Positions 44,836 to 54,668 are shown, counted from the stretch's first letter. The stretch: 64,000 nucleotides of DNA from Halorubrum alkaliphilum (GCF_017873815.1 NZ_JAGGKQ010000003.1:149631-213630), one strand, 5' to 3'. Notes: a model not told the origin generated them from the letters alone. Made by a program: numbers and translations.

Positions 44836-45747
44836 TTACGACGACGTCGGCGACATGCTGATGTTCAGGCTCTTCTGAACGAGCTGGGTGAACGCCATCG
44901 AGCAGAAGAAGTACCAGACGATCCACATCTGGATCGGCCCGATGATCCCCGTCTCCCAAGTGATGCTTCCGGCGAATGGGACGACGAGCTCTTGGGCAGC
45001 GATCGCCGGGTAGGCGGCCTCCGCGCCGCGGTAGCCGACGACCCAGAACATCCAGAGGAACGCCGGAATGGTGAGAAACATGATCCACACCATCGGGCGG
45101 AACTGCTCCTTGAACATCCCGAGCTGATCGCCCATCGCCTCCATCTGCTCCTCTTGGATGGCGTCGAGCGCCTCGTCGTCGTCGCGCTCCTTCGCCTCCT
45201 TGCGGCGCTCTTGGATGTCCTTCATCCGGTCCTGATACATGCTCATCTTCTCCATGTCCATCAGGCCGGCGCGCAGAAGCGTCGAGTACAGCCCCGTCGC
45301 CAGCGCGAGCACCATGATGACGACGTAGAAAGGAACGATCCCCATCAACGGCCCGAAGACGAGGTCGATGGAGCCGGCTATCAGGTTCCGGACGGGCGCG
45401 ACCGCGTAGCCGACGAACGCGCCGAGCGTCGCGACCAGCGCCAGCTTGTCCCACTTCGTCCACGACGTGGTCTCGGGCGTCTCGAAGTCGCCGCCGCTCG
45501 TGAGGTCGTCGTCCTCCTCCAACCCCTCCTCGATCCCGTCGAGGTCGGCGATCGCGAAGCCGGTTTCCCCGTCGACGAGGATTTCCTTCTCGATGAGCCG
45601 GCCCCACTGCCCGCTCGTGATCTCGTCGCGGACGTCCACCCACTGGACCTCGCCGTCGTCGGCGCGATCGAGGACGACCCCGAGTGCGTCCCGCATCTCG
45701 CTGTCCTCCCGGACCAGCGACCGAACCCGCCGTTCGACCTTGCTCAT
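44836..45747 (-). CDS. DUF106 / EMC3-TMCO1-like membrane insertase (archaeal YidC-type)
   Basis: 303 residues. The N-terminal ~115 residues are soluble and acidic. Then come the Oxa1-superfamily helices: VAPVRNLIAGSIDLVFGPLM, FYVVIMVLALATGLYSTLLR, a cytosolic coiled coil (MSMYQDRMKDIQERRKEAKE), WIMFLTIPAFLWMFWVVGYR and WIVWYFFCSMAFTQLVQKSL. Members insert membrane proteins and are homologous to EMC3, GET1 and YidC. adk lies just upstream on the same strand, reproducing the archaeal adk-DUF106 linkage that usually follows secY. The soluble N-terminal extension is a haloarchaeal feature. Confidence 0.93.
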   Translation of the reverse strand: MSKVERRVRSLVREDSEMRDALGVVLDRADDGEVQWVDVRDEITSGQWGRLIEKEILVDGETGFAIADLDGIEEGLEEDDDLTSGGDFETPETTSWTKWDKLALVATLGAFVGYAVAPVRNLIAGSIDLVFGPLMGIVPFYVVIMVLALATGLYSTLLRAGLMDMEKMSMYQDRMKDIQERRKEAKERDDDEALDAIQEEQMEAMGDQLGMFKEQFRPMVWIMFLTIPAFLWMFWVVGYRGAEAAYPAIAAQELVVPFAGSITWETGIIGPIQMWIVWYFFCSMAFTQLVQKSLNISMSPTSS

Positions 45748-45850
45748 TACAACACAGTTCGTAGCCGATGGTTAAGAACCTTGTAGGATCGTCGTCTACA
45801 CGGTCGGTATCATAGATCGACCCGCTCGATCCTGTGACCCGATGACTGCC

Positions 45851-46462
45851 TTATGGCTCGATGACGTCGCGGATCCGGTCGAAGACCTCTTCGGGGGTCG
45901 CCTCGCCGTCGATCTCGACGAGGTCGCCCTCCTGCCGGAAATGCTCGATGACGGGTTCGGTGTTCTCCCGGTATACCTCCAGCCGATCGCGGACCGTGTC
46001 CTCCTGGTCGTCCTCGCGCTGGACGAGTCGCTCCCGGATCGTCTCGTCGTCGGGCCAGTCGAAGTCGACGTGATAGATCTCGCCCGTCTCGGGATCCATC
46101 CGTCGACCGGTTAGTCGATCGACGAGCACCTCGTCGTCCACGTCGAGGAAGACGACCGCATCGAGGTCGGTGATATCGGAGAGGTACTCGGCCTGATCGA
46201 GGTTCCGCGGGTAGCCGTCGAGAACGAACCCGTCGGCGTCCGATAGCGCGGTCTTCACGATCTCGTTGACGACCGGATCCGGGACGAGTTCGCCCGCCTC
46301 CATGAACGAGCGGGGCGTCCCGAACTCGGTCTCCATGTCCTTGTTCGCGCGGAGCGCGTCGCCGGTCGTGACGTGATCGATCCCGTACTCCTCGGCGAGT
46401 TTCTTGCTCTGGGTTCCCTTACCTGCGCCCGGCGCGCCCAACAGCAGGATCCGATGACTCAT
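45851..46462 (-). CDS. adk: Adenylate kinase
   Basis: 203 residues from the ATG at 46462 ([20 protein letters not shown]). P-loop [26 protein letters not shown] (NMP-binding), [17 protein letters not shown] and the [22 protein letters not shown] are all intact. This is the bacterial/eukaryotic-type Adk fold, as found in haloarchaea. It interconverts AMP, ADP and ATP. The DUF106 insertase gene follows 103 bp downstream on the same strand. Confidence 0.96.
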   Translation of the reverse strand: MSHRILLLGAPGAGKGTQSKKLAEEYGIDHVTTGDALRANKDMETEFGTPRSFMEAGELVPDPVVNEIVKTALSDADGFVLDGYPRNLDQAEYLSDITDLDAVVFLDVDDEVLVDRLTGRRMDPETGEIYHVDFDWPDDETIRERLVQREDDQEDTVRDRLEVYRENTEPVIEHFRQEGDLVEIDGEATPEEVFDRIRDVIEP

Positions 46463-46589
46463 GTTCGAGCGCTCGCCGCCCGCACGTAAAGCCTTGAAGA
46501 TCGCCGCCAACGACTGCCGGTTGGCACGGGCTCGTTCGATCGGGACCCGAGCCGGCTATCCTTCCCGTCTCGCTCACTCCACATCTCGC

Positions 46590-47132
46590 TCACTCCGCGT
46601 CGTTCAGGCGGAGCGCCATCTCCAACTCGAAGCTCTCCGCGTTCGAGGTCTCGAAGCCGATCTTCTCGTACAATGAGACCGCGGCCCGATTCCACCGTTC
46701 GACGGTGAGCCACACCTTTTCGATTCCTGAGGTCTGTCCGTGGCCCAGCAGCGTACGGATGAGATGCGTCCCGATACCGGCGCGTTGGTAGGTCTGGTGG
46801 ACGAAGATGGCGAGTTCGTACACCGCCGCCTCGTCGGGGACGAGCGTCGCGTGGCCCGCGGCGTCGTCGCCACACCACGCGATTACGTTGAGGCAGTCCT
46901 CGGCGAGGATCGCGTCCAACCAGTCGCGGATCCGCGTCTCGCCGCCGGGGGGGATCCCCTGCGCTCGGTCGGCCGGATCGAAGGAGTCGTACATCGTGAC
47001 GAGCGCCTCGTAGGCTGCCTCCGAGCCGTCGTACGGGCGAACCTCGATCTCCCGATCCTCACGGTCGACGAACGTCACCGGCGGTGCCGGAAAGTCCTCC
47101 GTCACCTCGTCCGGATACCGTCGGTCGCTCAT
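46590..47132 (-). CDS. GNAT family N-acetyltransferase
   Basis: 180 residues. The acetyl-CoA loop is FVHQTYQRAGIGTHLIRTLL, with WLTVERWNRAAVSLYEKIGFET following as motif B. An N-terminal extension (RRYPDEVTEDFPAPPVTFVD) precedes the fold. Its start overlaps the stop of the universal-stress-protein gene upstream by 4 nt (ATGA-type), so the pair is one operon. Substrate unknown. Confidence 0.9.
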   Translation of the reverse strand: MSDRRYPDEVTEDFPAPPVTFVDREDREIEVRPYDGSEAAYEALVTMYDSFDPADRAQGIPPGGETRIRDWLDAILAEDCLNVIAWCGDDAAGHATLVPDEAAVYELAIFVHQTYQRAGIGTHLIRTLLGHGQTSGIEKVWLTVERWNRAAVSLYEKIGFETSNAESFELEMALRLNDAE

Positions 47133-47497
47133 CTGACGAGCGTGACCGAGGTTTTGGCGTTCAACAGGACGAACTCGGCTATCGGCCCGATCGTGATCTT
47201 TCCCATGGGACTGGTGGTGCCGCCTCCGAGGACGACCTCGTCGAACGCCTCGCGCTCGGCGATCTCGACCAGTCGGCTACCGGGATCACCCTCGACTCGG
47301 CGGACCTCGGCGTCGATCCCGGCTTCGGCGATCGCCTCCTCCGCACGCTTGACCATGTCATCGGTATCGGTCGAGGAGTCGGGGTTCTCGACGACCGCGA
47401 CGGTGAGATCGTCGTCGGCCAGCGCGGCCCGATCGACCGCCCGATCGAGGGCGCGGATCGAGTCGTCGCTTCCGCCGACCCCACAGAGTACCTTCAT
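47129..47497 (-). CDS. Universal stress protein family (UspA)
   Basis: 122 residues from the ATG at 47497 (MKVLCGVGGSDDSIRALDRA); an ATG two codons upstream is also possible. The ATP-binding end GGGTTSPMGKITIGPIAEFV matches the G-2x-G-9x-G-S/T rule only loosely, since the last element is IGPIAE. Usp proteins bind nucleotides and respond to starvation or salt stress. Co-translated with the GNAT gene. Confidence 0.88.
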   Translation of the reverse strand: MKVLCGVGGSDDSIRALDRAVDRAALADDDLTVAVVENPDSSTDTDDMVKRAEEAIAEAGIDAEVRRVEGDPGSRLVEIAEREAFDEVVLGGGTTSPMGKITIGPIAEFVLLNAKTSVTLVR

Positions 47498-47580
47498 ACG
47501 CACCCACTCACGGCCGGGGAAGAAAAGCGTTCGCCGGCGGCACCGACAACCCTTTTGTTCACACGCCGAGTGGTGTCGAT

Positions 47581-48255
47581 ATGAACGACTCCTCCGGCTC
47601 TCCGGCGGACGTCCCCGACGATGAGGGGGCCGGCAGCGACGCGGACGTGGCGGACGCGAGCGACGCGGACGAGAACGGCGGCGTCGACGAGGCCGGCAAG
47701 GCGGACGGAACCGGAGGCGACGATCTCCCGCCGGACGTCCGAAAGTACGAGCGGTTCAAGAAGATGGACGGCGCACGCTACGAGCGCGTTAACGATTTCC
47801 TCCGGGACCGAACCTACGTTACGGCCCGGGAGTGGGCCATCGCGCGGCTCTGTGCGGACTTCCGGACGGAGACCGGCGTCGAAATGACGAAGATCGGCGA
47901 AAACCTCCCGGAACTCGTTCCCTTCATGACGGACACGTACACTCCGCAGGCGGTCAATCAGGCTCGATACTCCTTCGAGGAGAAGGTGACCAAGTCCGGG
48001 GCGACGTTCCTCTACGGCGCGATGTCCGGCTTCTTCACCGCCGAGGACCTCGACGAAATGATGTACGAGGTGACCGAAGTCGCGAAGTTCCTCCTCGAAG
48101 TCGAGGGCGTCGACCTCGCGGTCGCCGACGAACTGGAGGCCGAGGACCGGATCAGCGAGGTGATGCGCGAGGTGCGCGCTTCCTCGGCCGATCTCCGTGG
48201 CGAGGAGGTCCGCTGTCCGGAGTGTGGCCACGTCCACGAACCGACGGAGGACTGA
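47581..48255 (+). CDS. Conserved haloarchaeal protein (DUF5806-like) with C-terminal zinc knuckle
   Basis: 224 residues. An acidic low-complexity N-terminus (about 45 residues) is followed by a conserved helical core (YERFKKMDGARYERVNDFLRD, ATFLYGAMSGFFTAEDLDEM). The tail is RCPECGHVHEPTED with Cys and His ligands for a metal. I believe it corresponds to DUF5806, but that is from memory. The histidine-kinase GTG start follows 3 nt after its stop, so they are likely co-expressed. Confidence 0.7.
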   Translation: MNDSSGSPADVPDDEGAGSDADVADASDADENGGVDEAGKADGTGGDDLPPDVRKYERFKKMDGARYERVNDFLRDRTYVTAREWAIARLCADFRTETGVEMTKIGENLPELVPFMTDTYTPQAVNQARYSFEEKVTKSGATFLYGAMSGFFTAEDLDEMMYEVTEVAKFLLEVEGVDLAVADELEAEDRISEVMREVRASSADLRGEEVRCPECGHVHEPTED

Positions 48256-48257
48256 CC

Positions 48258-49865
48258 GTGCCACCCGATCACGATGCCGGGATCCTCGATGCCATCTCGG
48301 ATGCGGCATTGGTCGTCGACGAAGACGGAACGATCGAGTCCGGGAACGGGCACGTCGAGGCGGTGTTCGGCCGGCCGAGCGAGGCTCTGGTCGGACGGGA
48401 CGTCGCGGACGTGCTGGTCGACTCCGGGGATCCCGACGAGTTCTCGTGGGACCGGTACTTTCGGGACCCGACTGCAGTGTCGATCGCGGACGGGCCGGAC
48501 CTGTACGCCCGTCATGCCAGTCACCGCGAGGGAGCCGATACCGATGCGGACGACGATATCGATGAGAGCGACGATGCCGACGCGGACGCGACGATCCCCG
48601 TTCGGATCGGGTTAACGCCGGTCGATCTCGACGGGGAGACGCGGGTGGTCACGACCGTCGTGGACTTCAGCCGCGAACGTGCCCGAAACGTCGAGCTCCA
48701 CCGTCGGACCGAGACGCTCACGGCGCTCCACGGCGCGACACAGGAACTGCTGAAAACGACCGACAGGGAGGCTGCCGCAAAGGCAGCCGTCGAGTACATC
48801 GACGGCGTGCTCGGTCTCTCGATCGCCGCCATCTGGCTTCACGACGAGGAGACGGACACCCTCGAACCGGCGGCGTGGACGGACGCGTCCGACGACCTGA
48901 TCGGAGAACACCCGACGTATACCGCCGGCGAGAACAGCCTCTCGTGGGAGGCGTTCGAGACGGGCGAACCCAGATACGTCCCGAACGTACACGACGATCC
49001 CGACCGTCACAATCCCGACACGCCGATCCGAAGCGAGCTGATCGTCCCGCTCGGTCGGTACGGGGTGTTGAACGTCGGGTCGGCGGAGCCCGACGCGCTC
49101 GACGCGCCCGACCGGACGGTCGCGAGGCTATGGGGGGCGAGCGTCACGATGGTGTTCGTCCGGATAGAGCGGGAACGACAGCTCCGCGCCCGCGAGGCGG
49201 ACGTCACTCGCGAGCGCGACCGGCTCGAGGAGTTCGCGAGCCTCGTCTCTCACGACCTCCGGACCCCGCTCAACGTCGCGGCGGGGCACGTCGAGATCGC
49301 TCGCGAGACGACCGACGGTGCGGACGACGAGCTCGCGACGGTCGCCAGCGCGCTCGACCGCATGGAGGCGATCATCGCGGATCTGTTGACGCTCGCTCGT
49401 CAGGGGAACGTCGTCGACGAAGCGGAGCCGGTTCGGCTCGCGACGCTGGTCGAGGAGGTGCGAACGACCGTCGGCATGGATCCGGACCGTATCGTCGTCG
49501 CGGACGACGTGATCGTCTCGGCCGACCGAAGTCGACTCGCGCAGCTGTTCGAGAACCTGCTCGGAAACGCGGTCCGGCACGCCGGCGACGACGTGGTCGT
49601 CACGGTCGGTTCCCTCCCGGACGGCGACGGGTTCTACGTCGCGGACGACGGCCCGGGCATCGACCCGGATCGACGCGAGGAGGTGTTCGAGGCGGGCGTA
49701 ACCACCGACGACGACGGGACCGGGTTCGGCCTGAAGATCGTCGCGGAGATCGCGGACGCACACGGCTGGAACGTCGATATCGTCGAGAGCGACGACGGGG
49801 GGGCGTGTTTCCGGTTCCACGATAGCGAGGTGATCGACGCTGATCGCGGACGTTCGGGGGGGTAG
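48258..49865 (+). CDS. Cytosolic PAS-GAF sensor histidine kinase
   Basis: 535 residues from the GTG at 48258 (VPPDHDAGILDAISDAALVV), placed 3 nt after the upstream stop; no better ATG exists in the PAS region. PAS at about residues 8-130 is interrupted by an acidic insert (DADDDIDESDDADADATI). GAF is at about 155-300. HisKA has EFASLVSHDLRTPLNVAAGH (phospho-acceptor His). HATPase shows LFENLLGNAVRHAGDD (N box), VADDGPGID (G1) and GTGFGLKIV (G2). No transmembrane segment is present, so the signal is intracellular. No response regulator is adjacent, as is common in haloarchaea. Confidence 0.93.
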   Translation: MPPDHDAGILDAISDAALVVDEDGTIESGNGHVEAVFGRPSEALVGRDVADVLVDSGDPDEFSWDRYFRDPTAVSIADGPDLYARHASHREGADTDADDDIDESDDADADATIPVRIGLTPVDLDGETRVVTTVVDFSRERARNVELHRRTETLTALHGATQELLKTTDREAAAKAAVEYIDGVLGLSIAAIWLHDEETDTLEPAAWTDASDDLIGEHPTYTAGENSLSWEAFETGEPRYVPNVHDDPDRHNPDTPIRSELIVPLGRYGVLNVGSAEPDALDAPDRTVARLWGASVTMVFVRIERERQLRAREADVTRERDRLEEFASLVSHDLRTPLNVAAGHVEIARETTDGADDELATVASALDRMEAIIADLLTLARQGNVVDEAEPVRLATLVEEVRTTVGMDPDRIVVADDVIVSADRSRLAQLFENLLGNAVRHAGDDVVVTVGSLPDGDGFYVADDGPGIDPDRREEVFEAGVTTDDDGTGFGLKIVAEIADAHGWNVDIVESDDGGACFRFHDSEVIDADRGRSGG

Positions 49866-49880
49866 ATCGGAGTCGAACGC

Positions 49881-50771
49881 CTAGGACAAATCGGAGTCGA
49901 ACGCCGCGAGCGGCCGCGTTGACAGTCCCTCGGAGCTCGATAGCACGTCGACGTTCGGCTCCCGATCGACCCCCGGGAGATCGACGTCGATCCGCCCCTC
50001 GCCGGTCAGACCGTCCTCCGAGACGCGCGTGATGACGCGGTACGTCCCTGGTACCGCCGTGATCCCCCGCAACTCGATCGCCCGCCGTGCGTTGACCGTC
50101 CGGGTTGCGTCCAGTATGGTCGCCCCGTCAACGAGTGGTGATACCGCTTCCGACGATTCGTGACGAATCACCTCGACGTCCATCTCGCGTGGGCGGTCGA
50201 GAACGTTACAGAGGCGGACGCCGAGCGGCGTACTGGTGGTTTCGTCGTTTCCGTCTTCCGCGTTCGCGTCGTTGCCGTCCTCGGACCCCCCCTCGGCCTC
50301 GTTTTCCGGGACTGCGTCGTCCGCGCTTTCCGGGACTGCGCTCGTTTCGACACGTTCGCGCTCGACGGAGAGCCGGATCGTCTCCTCGTCGGTGACGCGA
50401 TAGGGGACGGGAGGGGAACGGATCTCGTCGGCAGAGTGGCCTCCGTCCTCCTCACGATGGACCGTCCCGACGTGTCGTGCGGTGACGTGATAGCCGCCGT
50501 CGGTCTCATGGTCGAACGTCGCCGTCGTCGTCAGGTCGACGGCCGTCGCCCCGGCGTCGGCGTAGACGTTGTGCGTACGCGCCGCCTCGAACTCGGCCAC
50601 GTACCCGACGACGGATGACTCGGTGAGCGACTCCGGCCGGTCCGGCCGTTCACGCTCGGCAAGCGACGGGTTCACGATGCCGATCCGCTCGACGCAGCCA
50701 CCGCTCCCGGCGAGCGTGACGGCCCCGCTGATCGCCCCGACGGCCCTCACGAGAACCCCACGTCTGTCCAT
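49881..50771 (-). CDS. Predicted lipoprotein, unknown function
   Basis: 296 residues from the ATG at 50771 (MDRRGVLVRAVGAISGAVTL). A twin-arginine-like MDRRGVL start, a hydrophobic core and the lipobox-like LAGSGGC give Cys at about residue 26 as the lipid attachment site. The mature part is beta-rich (two Ig-like blocks) with an acidic low-complexity insert (DDAVPENEAEGGSEDGNDAN). The family is not recognised. Convergent with the kinase gene, 15 bp apart. Confidence 0.6.
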   Translation of the reverse strand: MDRRGVLVRAVGAISGAVTLAGSGGCVERIGIVNPSLAERERPDRPESLTESSVVGYVAEFEAARTHNVYADAGATAVDLTTTATFDHETDGGYHVTARHVGTVHREEDGGHSADEIRSPPVPYRVTDEETIRLSVERERVETSAVPESADDAVPENEAEGGSEDGNDANAEDGNDETTSTPLGVRLCNVLDRPREMDVEVIRHESSEAVSPLVDGATILDATRTVNARRAIELRGITAVPGTYRVITRVSEDGLTGEGRIDVDLPGVDREPNVDVLSSSEGLSTRPLAAFDSDLS

Positions 50772-50886
50772 GCTCGGGTGCTGTACCGGGGCCCGCAAAA
50801 GGACACGGGTGACACAAAGAGCCGTTTTCGTCACCGGCGCGAACCTCCTCGTCAGCCGTTCTCAATGGAGGCGGAGGCACGGCCCG

Positions 50887-52638
50887 TCAGTCGTCCGCGA
50901 CCCCGGCCACTGCGCCGTCGTCGTATCCCGGGACCGTCCCGTCGTCGTTCCAACCGCGGATCTCGTAGTAGGTCGACAGCGCCTCGTCGAACCCGTCGAT
51001 GTCGTAGGGGAGCTCGTCGTCGCCGCGGTCGAAGCCGCGGGCGTTGTTGAACGCGCGCTCCAACTGGACGATCCGGCCGCCGAGCTCAAGTAGGTCCTCG
51101 TAGTCTCCGTCGAGCAGGGCGGCGAGCCGGTCGTCGGTGACGACCCCTCGCGAGAACTTGCAGATCACCGCGGAGTCGAGCACGGCGTTCCGGTTCTCCT
51201 TGGCCACGAGTTTAGGTGGTTTCCCCGCCAGCCCGGTCGGATCGAGGGCCTCGTCCTTGCCGACGAGCGGGTACTCGTACGGGTAGAACTCGCCGTACAT
51301 GTGGTCGGCACCGCGGTTCGAGGTCGCGAATCCGAGCCCCTGTCCGTTCAACGTTCGACCGTCGTGTCCCGGGAACGGCATCCCCTTGACCGTCCAGTCG
51401 TCCACGTCGAACGCCTCGTGGGCGCGGTGGACGCCCTCGGCAAGCACGTCCCCGACGCCCTCACGATGGGCGATCCGTTCGACGAGCGAGTGGACCAGCT
51501 CCGCGTTGCCGAACTCGCCCTCGGATTCGAGGTACATCGAGACGACGTCGCCACAGGAGATGGTGTCCATCCCGAGTTCGTCACACAGCTCGTTCGAGCG
51601 CATGACGTCGACGACGTCGTCGACGCCGGCGTTGCTACCGAACGCCATCACCGTCTCGAACTCCGGGCCCTCCGTCTCGATCCCCCGCACCTCGTCGCGC
51701 GTCGGAAGCTTACAGGCGAACGCACACTGCGAACAGGTCCCCTTCTTGTACTTCTTCTCCTCGACGCGGTCCCCGGATATCCCTGCCGCACCCTCGAAGG
51801 ACGTCTCCGAGAAGTAGTACGAGGGAAGCGCGTCCACCTCGTTGGCGAGCTCGGTGACGCTCGCGGTCCCCTGCCGCTTCATGATCGAGTCGGAGGTCGC
51901 GGCCTCCCGGTGGACGTCTCCCGCGTCGTCGGGCCACTCGATATCGATGTCGGCGTCGGCGTCGCCGGACGCCGTCCGGCTGCCCGTGGCGCTTTGCGCC
52001 ACGCCGTCACCCTCGAATGTGATCGCCTTCAGGTCCTTCGCGCCGAACACCGCGCCGAGGCCGCCGCGGCCGAACGCCCGCGTGTCCGAGGTCATGACGG
52101 ACGCGAACCGGACCTCGTTCTCACCGGCCGGACCGATACAGGCGACGTGTTCCGCCTCCAGTCCGTGCGTGTCGGCGAACCGGTCGGAGACGGCGGGGAC
52201 CTCGGCGTCCGCGAGGTCCGGGACCGCCTCAAACTCCACGGTCGGCGTTCCGTCGGCGTCGGCCTCCCGCACGTGGACGGCGAGGAGTTCGTCGCTCTCG
52301 CCGACGATCTCGACCGCACCGTAGCCCGCGCCCACGAAGTTCCGCGAGAGGAACCCGCCCGCATTCGATGAACAGAGCCCGTTCGTTAGCGGCGAGACTG
52401 TCGTGGCCGCCATCCGCCCGGTGTAGGAAGTCGTCGAGTACTGCATCGGACCGGTCGAGAGGAACAGCCGGTTCTCCGGGCCGAGCGGGTCGACGTCGGC
52501 CGGGATCCGGTCGTACGCGAGCCGGGTGTTGAGCCCTCGACCGCCGACGAACTCGGCGAGACGGTCGTCGATCGGCTCCGTCGTGGCCGTCCGTTCTGTC
52601 AGGTCGATCGTGAGGAGCGGCCCCTGCGCGTGTCTCAT
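50887..52638 (-). CDS. Tungsten-type aldehyde ferredoxin oxidoreductase family protein
   Basis: 583 residues from the ATG at 52638 (MRHAQGPLLTIDLTERTATT). GGRGLNTRLAYDRIPADVDP and SSNAGGFLSRNFVGAGYGAVE make up the N-terminal domain. The [4Fe-4S] ligands are CSQCAFACKLP, completed by CKFSRGV near residue 490, and RGADHMYGE is in the cofactor domain. These enzymes hold a tungstopterin (or molybdopterin) and oxidise aldehydes or related compounds with ferredoxin. The substrate is not evident. It is divergent from the multicopper oxidase gene across 229 bp; the Mot1-like importer at 36924 could supply the oxyanion. Confidence 0.92.
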   Translation of the reverse strand: MRHAQGPLLTIDLTERTATTEPIDDRLAEFVGGRGLNTRLAYDRIPADVDPLGPENRLFLSTGPMQYSTTSYTGRMAATTVSPLTNGLCSSNAGGFLSRNFVGAGYGAVEIVGESDELLAVHVREADADGTPTVEFEAVPDLADAEVPAVSDRFADTHGLEAEHVACIGPAGENEVRFASVMTSDTRAFGRGGLGAVFGAKDLKAITFEGDGVAQSATGSRTASGDADADIDIEWPDDAGDVHREAATSDSIMKRQGTASVTELANEVDALPSYYFSETSFEGAAGISGDRVEEKKYKKGTCSQCAFACKLPTRDEVRGIETEGPEFETVMAFGSNAGVDDVVDVMRSNELCDELGMDTISCGDVVSMYLESEGEFGNAELVHSLVERIAHREGVGDVLAEGVHRAHEAFDVDDWTVKGMPFPGHDGRTLNGQGLGFATSNRGADHMYGEFYPYEYPLVGKDEALDPTGLAGKPPKLVAKENRNAVLDSAVICKFSRGVVTDDRLAALLDGDYEDLLELGGRIVQLERAFNNARGFDRGDDELPYDIDGFDEALSTYYEIRGWNDDGTVPGYDDGAVAGVADD

Positions 52639-52830
52639 GGGGAACGCTTCGTCGGCAGAGCGATAAAGCTCCGGGTCAGTGACCCACGACTGGCGTCGTG
52701 GGCGTCCGTCCCATACGTCTGTGAGAAACGGTGGCGACCTCCGTGAGGAACGGTGACGGTGAAGTTGGCATTTGGATAGGATAAACACTACGCCTCGAAC
52801 CCGCGTTCTTACGTGGAGAGCATCCTGAAC

Positions 52831-52840
52831 CCTTTTTAAC
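52831..52840 (+). promoter_or_regulatory. TATA-like box for the multicopper oxidase gene
   Basis: CCTTTTTAAC type box (CCCTTTTTAA at 52831-52840), about 28-37 nt before the ATG at 52868. Confidence 0.45.
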
Positions 52841-52867
52841 CGCACTGGGCTCGCATCTCGGACCGTA

Positions 52868-54073
52868 ATGAGCAACGAGAACGGGTCCAATCGACGTACT
52901 GTATCCAGACGGCGCTTTCTCTCGGCGGCGGCAGCGGTCGGAGCCGCTGGACTGGCGGGATGTACCGGACCGCAGGTGAGCGGCCGGGACGGAGGCGACG
53001 CGAACGCGAACGCGGGCGGCGGCGAGGAGACGGTCGTCGAGCAGGTTTCGGACTGGTCGGCCGGCGATTCGACGGCCGTCGAGACGGACTATTCGTACAC
53101 CGCGCCGCCGCAGACGATCGATCTCGACGAGACCGACGGGGCGGTAACGCTCTCGACCGAACCGTGTCGTCACCAGCTCCTCGGCAACGACGCTCGCGGT
53201 GGACCGTGGGAGCTCCCCGAGGTGTGGGGATGGAAGACCACCGACACGGAGCCGAGCGTCCCCGGCCCGATACTCCGCGTCACGGAAGGGACCGAGATGG
53301 AGATCACCTACGATAACTCCGAGCACAACCGTCCCCACACGTTCCACGTCCACGCGCTAGAAAAAAGCTGGATGGACGACGGCGCGCCGACGACGACGGG
53401 GAGACAGGTTGCGCCGGGTGAGTCGGAGACCTACGAGATCACCGCGAACGTCCCCGGGACGCATCTCTACCACTGCCACTTCCAGACGCAGAACCACCTC
53501 GATCTGGGGATGTACGGGATCCTCCGCGTCGACCCCGTCGACTACGAGCCGCCGGACAAGGAGTTCTTCATGACGGTGAAAGACTGGGACACCCGGCTGT
53601 CGGCGTCGACCGCCGGCGGCGACGTCGACTTCTCCCACCGCGACCGCAACCCCGACGCGTTCACGGTGAACGGCAGGTGTGCCCCCTACAGTCTCCATCC
53701 CGAAGAGGGCTCACCGATGATAGTCGAGCAGGGTGACCGCGTCCGCGTCCACGTCACGAACAACGGCTATCAGTCCCACTCGATGCACACTCACAACCAC
53801 CGGTTCGAGGTCGTCGAGAAGGACGGCGGCACGATTCCGGAGGCGACCCGACACAAGGAGGATGTCGTTCCGCTGTCGCCCGCAGAACGGAAGACGCTTG
53901 AGTTCACCGCTGACGCCGACCCGGGCATCTACGCGATGCACTGTCACAAGGTGAACCACGTGATGAACGGTGACACGTATCCCGGCGGCATGCTCACCGG
54001 GATCGTGTACGAGGATGCGCTCGACACCGAGCAGTTCGCCGATCTGATGGAGATGGCCGGGCACGAGGGGTAG
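52868..54073 (+). CDS. Exported multicopper oxidase (Tat lipoprotein)
   Basis: 401 residues. The N-terminus RRTVSRRRFLSAAAAVGAAG is a Tat signal with a lipobox (LAGC), so the enzyme is outside the cell on the membrane. Copper motifs: HTFHVHALEKSW and HLYHCHFQTQNH in the first cupredoxin domain, HSMHTHNHRFEV and IYAMHCHKVNHVM in the last one. The His-Cys-His cluster needed for type 1 and trinuclear sites is present. Related proteins act as laccases or nitrite-reductase-like oxidases; the substrate is unknown. Confidence 0.92.
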   Translation: MSNENGSNRRTVSRRRFLSAAAAVGAAGLAGCTGPQVSGRDGGDANANAGGGEETVVEQVSDWSAGDSTAVETDYSYTAPPQTIDLDETDGAVTLSTEPCRHQLLGNDARGGPWELPEVWGWKTTDTEPSVPGPILRVTEGTEMEITYDNSEHNRPHTFHVHALEKSWMDDGAPTTTGRQVAPGESETYEITANVPGTHLYHCHFQTQNHLDLGMYGILRVDPVDYEPPDKEFFMTVKDWDTRLSASTAGGDVDFSHRDRNPDAFTVNGRCAPYSLHPEEGSPMIVEQGDRVRVHVTNNGYQSHSMHTHNHRFEVVEKDGGTIPEATRHKEDVVPLSPAERKTLEFTADADPGIYAMHCHKVNHVMNGDTYPGGMLTGIVYEDALDTEQFADLMEMAGHEG

Positions 54074-54110
54074 TCGGGCAGGACTCGCAGACGAACCGCC
54101 CGCGTTCCTT

Positions 54111-54668
54111 TTATAAACCCAACTGGTGGTGTTCGACCGCCCCAACGCCGGAAACGGTCGTGTCGAGCGTCGCGGCGTGGAACGCGTCGTCCGCGCCCTC
54201 GACCGGGATCAGCATCCCGCCCGGATTCACGCGGACGGTGCCGTCACGCTCCTCGACCCCGTGTGCGTGGGTGTGGCCGTGGAACACGTAGTCGTAGTCG
54301 CCGCAGTCGACGAGCGCGTCGACGACGACGGAACTCGTGCCGTGGGTGACCGCGATCTCGACCGCGTCCCCCTCGCTCCCACCTTGGACCCGCGCGTCCG
54401 TCTCGAACGAGAGCGTTCCCGCCTCGCCGAGATACTCGCCGAACGACTCGACGGTCGACTCGACGGCCCACTCGCCGTCGTTGTTGCCGCGGACGGCGTA
54501 GAAGTCGGGCGCGTCGTCGCCGCCGACGTCGAACGGGGTCACTGAAAAGGGTGCGACGAAGTCGCCACAGTGGACGATAGCGTCGACGCCGGCCGATTCG
54601 AACAGGTCGATTGCCGCCTCGACGGCGGCGAGGTCGTCGTGAGTGTCGGAGACGATCCCGATGAGCAT
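54111..54668 (-). CDS. YfcE/MJ0936-like metallophosphoesterase
   Basis: 185 residues. The metal-ligand motifs are GIVSDTHDDLAAVE (DxH), VHCGDFVAPF (GD), VRGNNDGEW (GNxD), VTHGTSSVV and FHGHTHAHGVEE (GHxH). Family members hydrolyse phosphodiesters or monoesters with Mn or Ni. It is convergent with the multicopper oxidase gene (37 bp apart, with TTTTATAAA between them) and divergent from the rhomboid gene. Confidence 0.92.
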   Translation of the reverse strand: MLIGIVSDTHDDLAAVEAAIDLFESAGVDAIVHCGDFVAPFSVTPFDVGGDDAPDFYAVRGNNDGEWAVESTVESFGEYLGEAGTLSFETDARVQGGSEGDAVEIAVTHGTSSVVVDALVDCGDYDYVFHGHTHAHGVEERDGTVRVNPGGMLIPVEGADDAFHAATLDTTVSGVGAVEHHQLGL

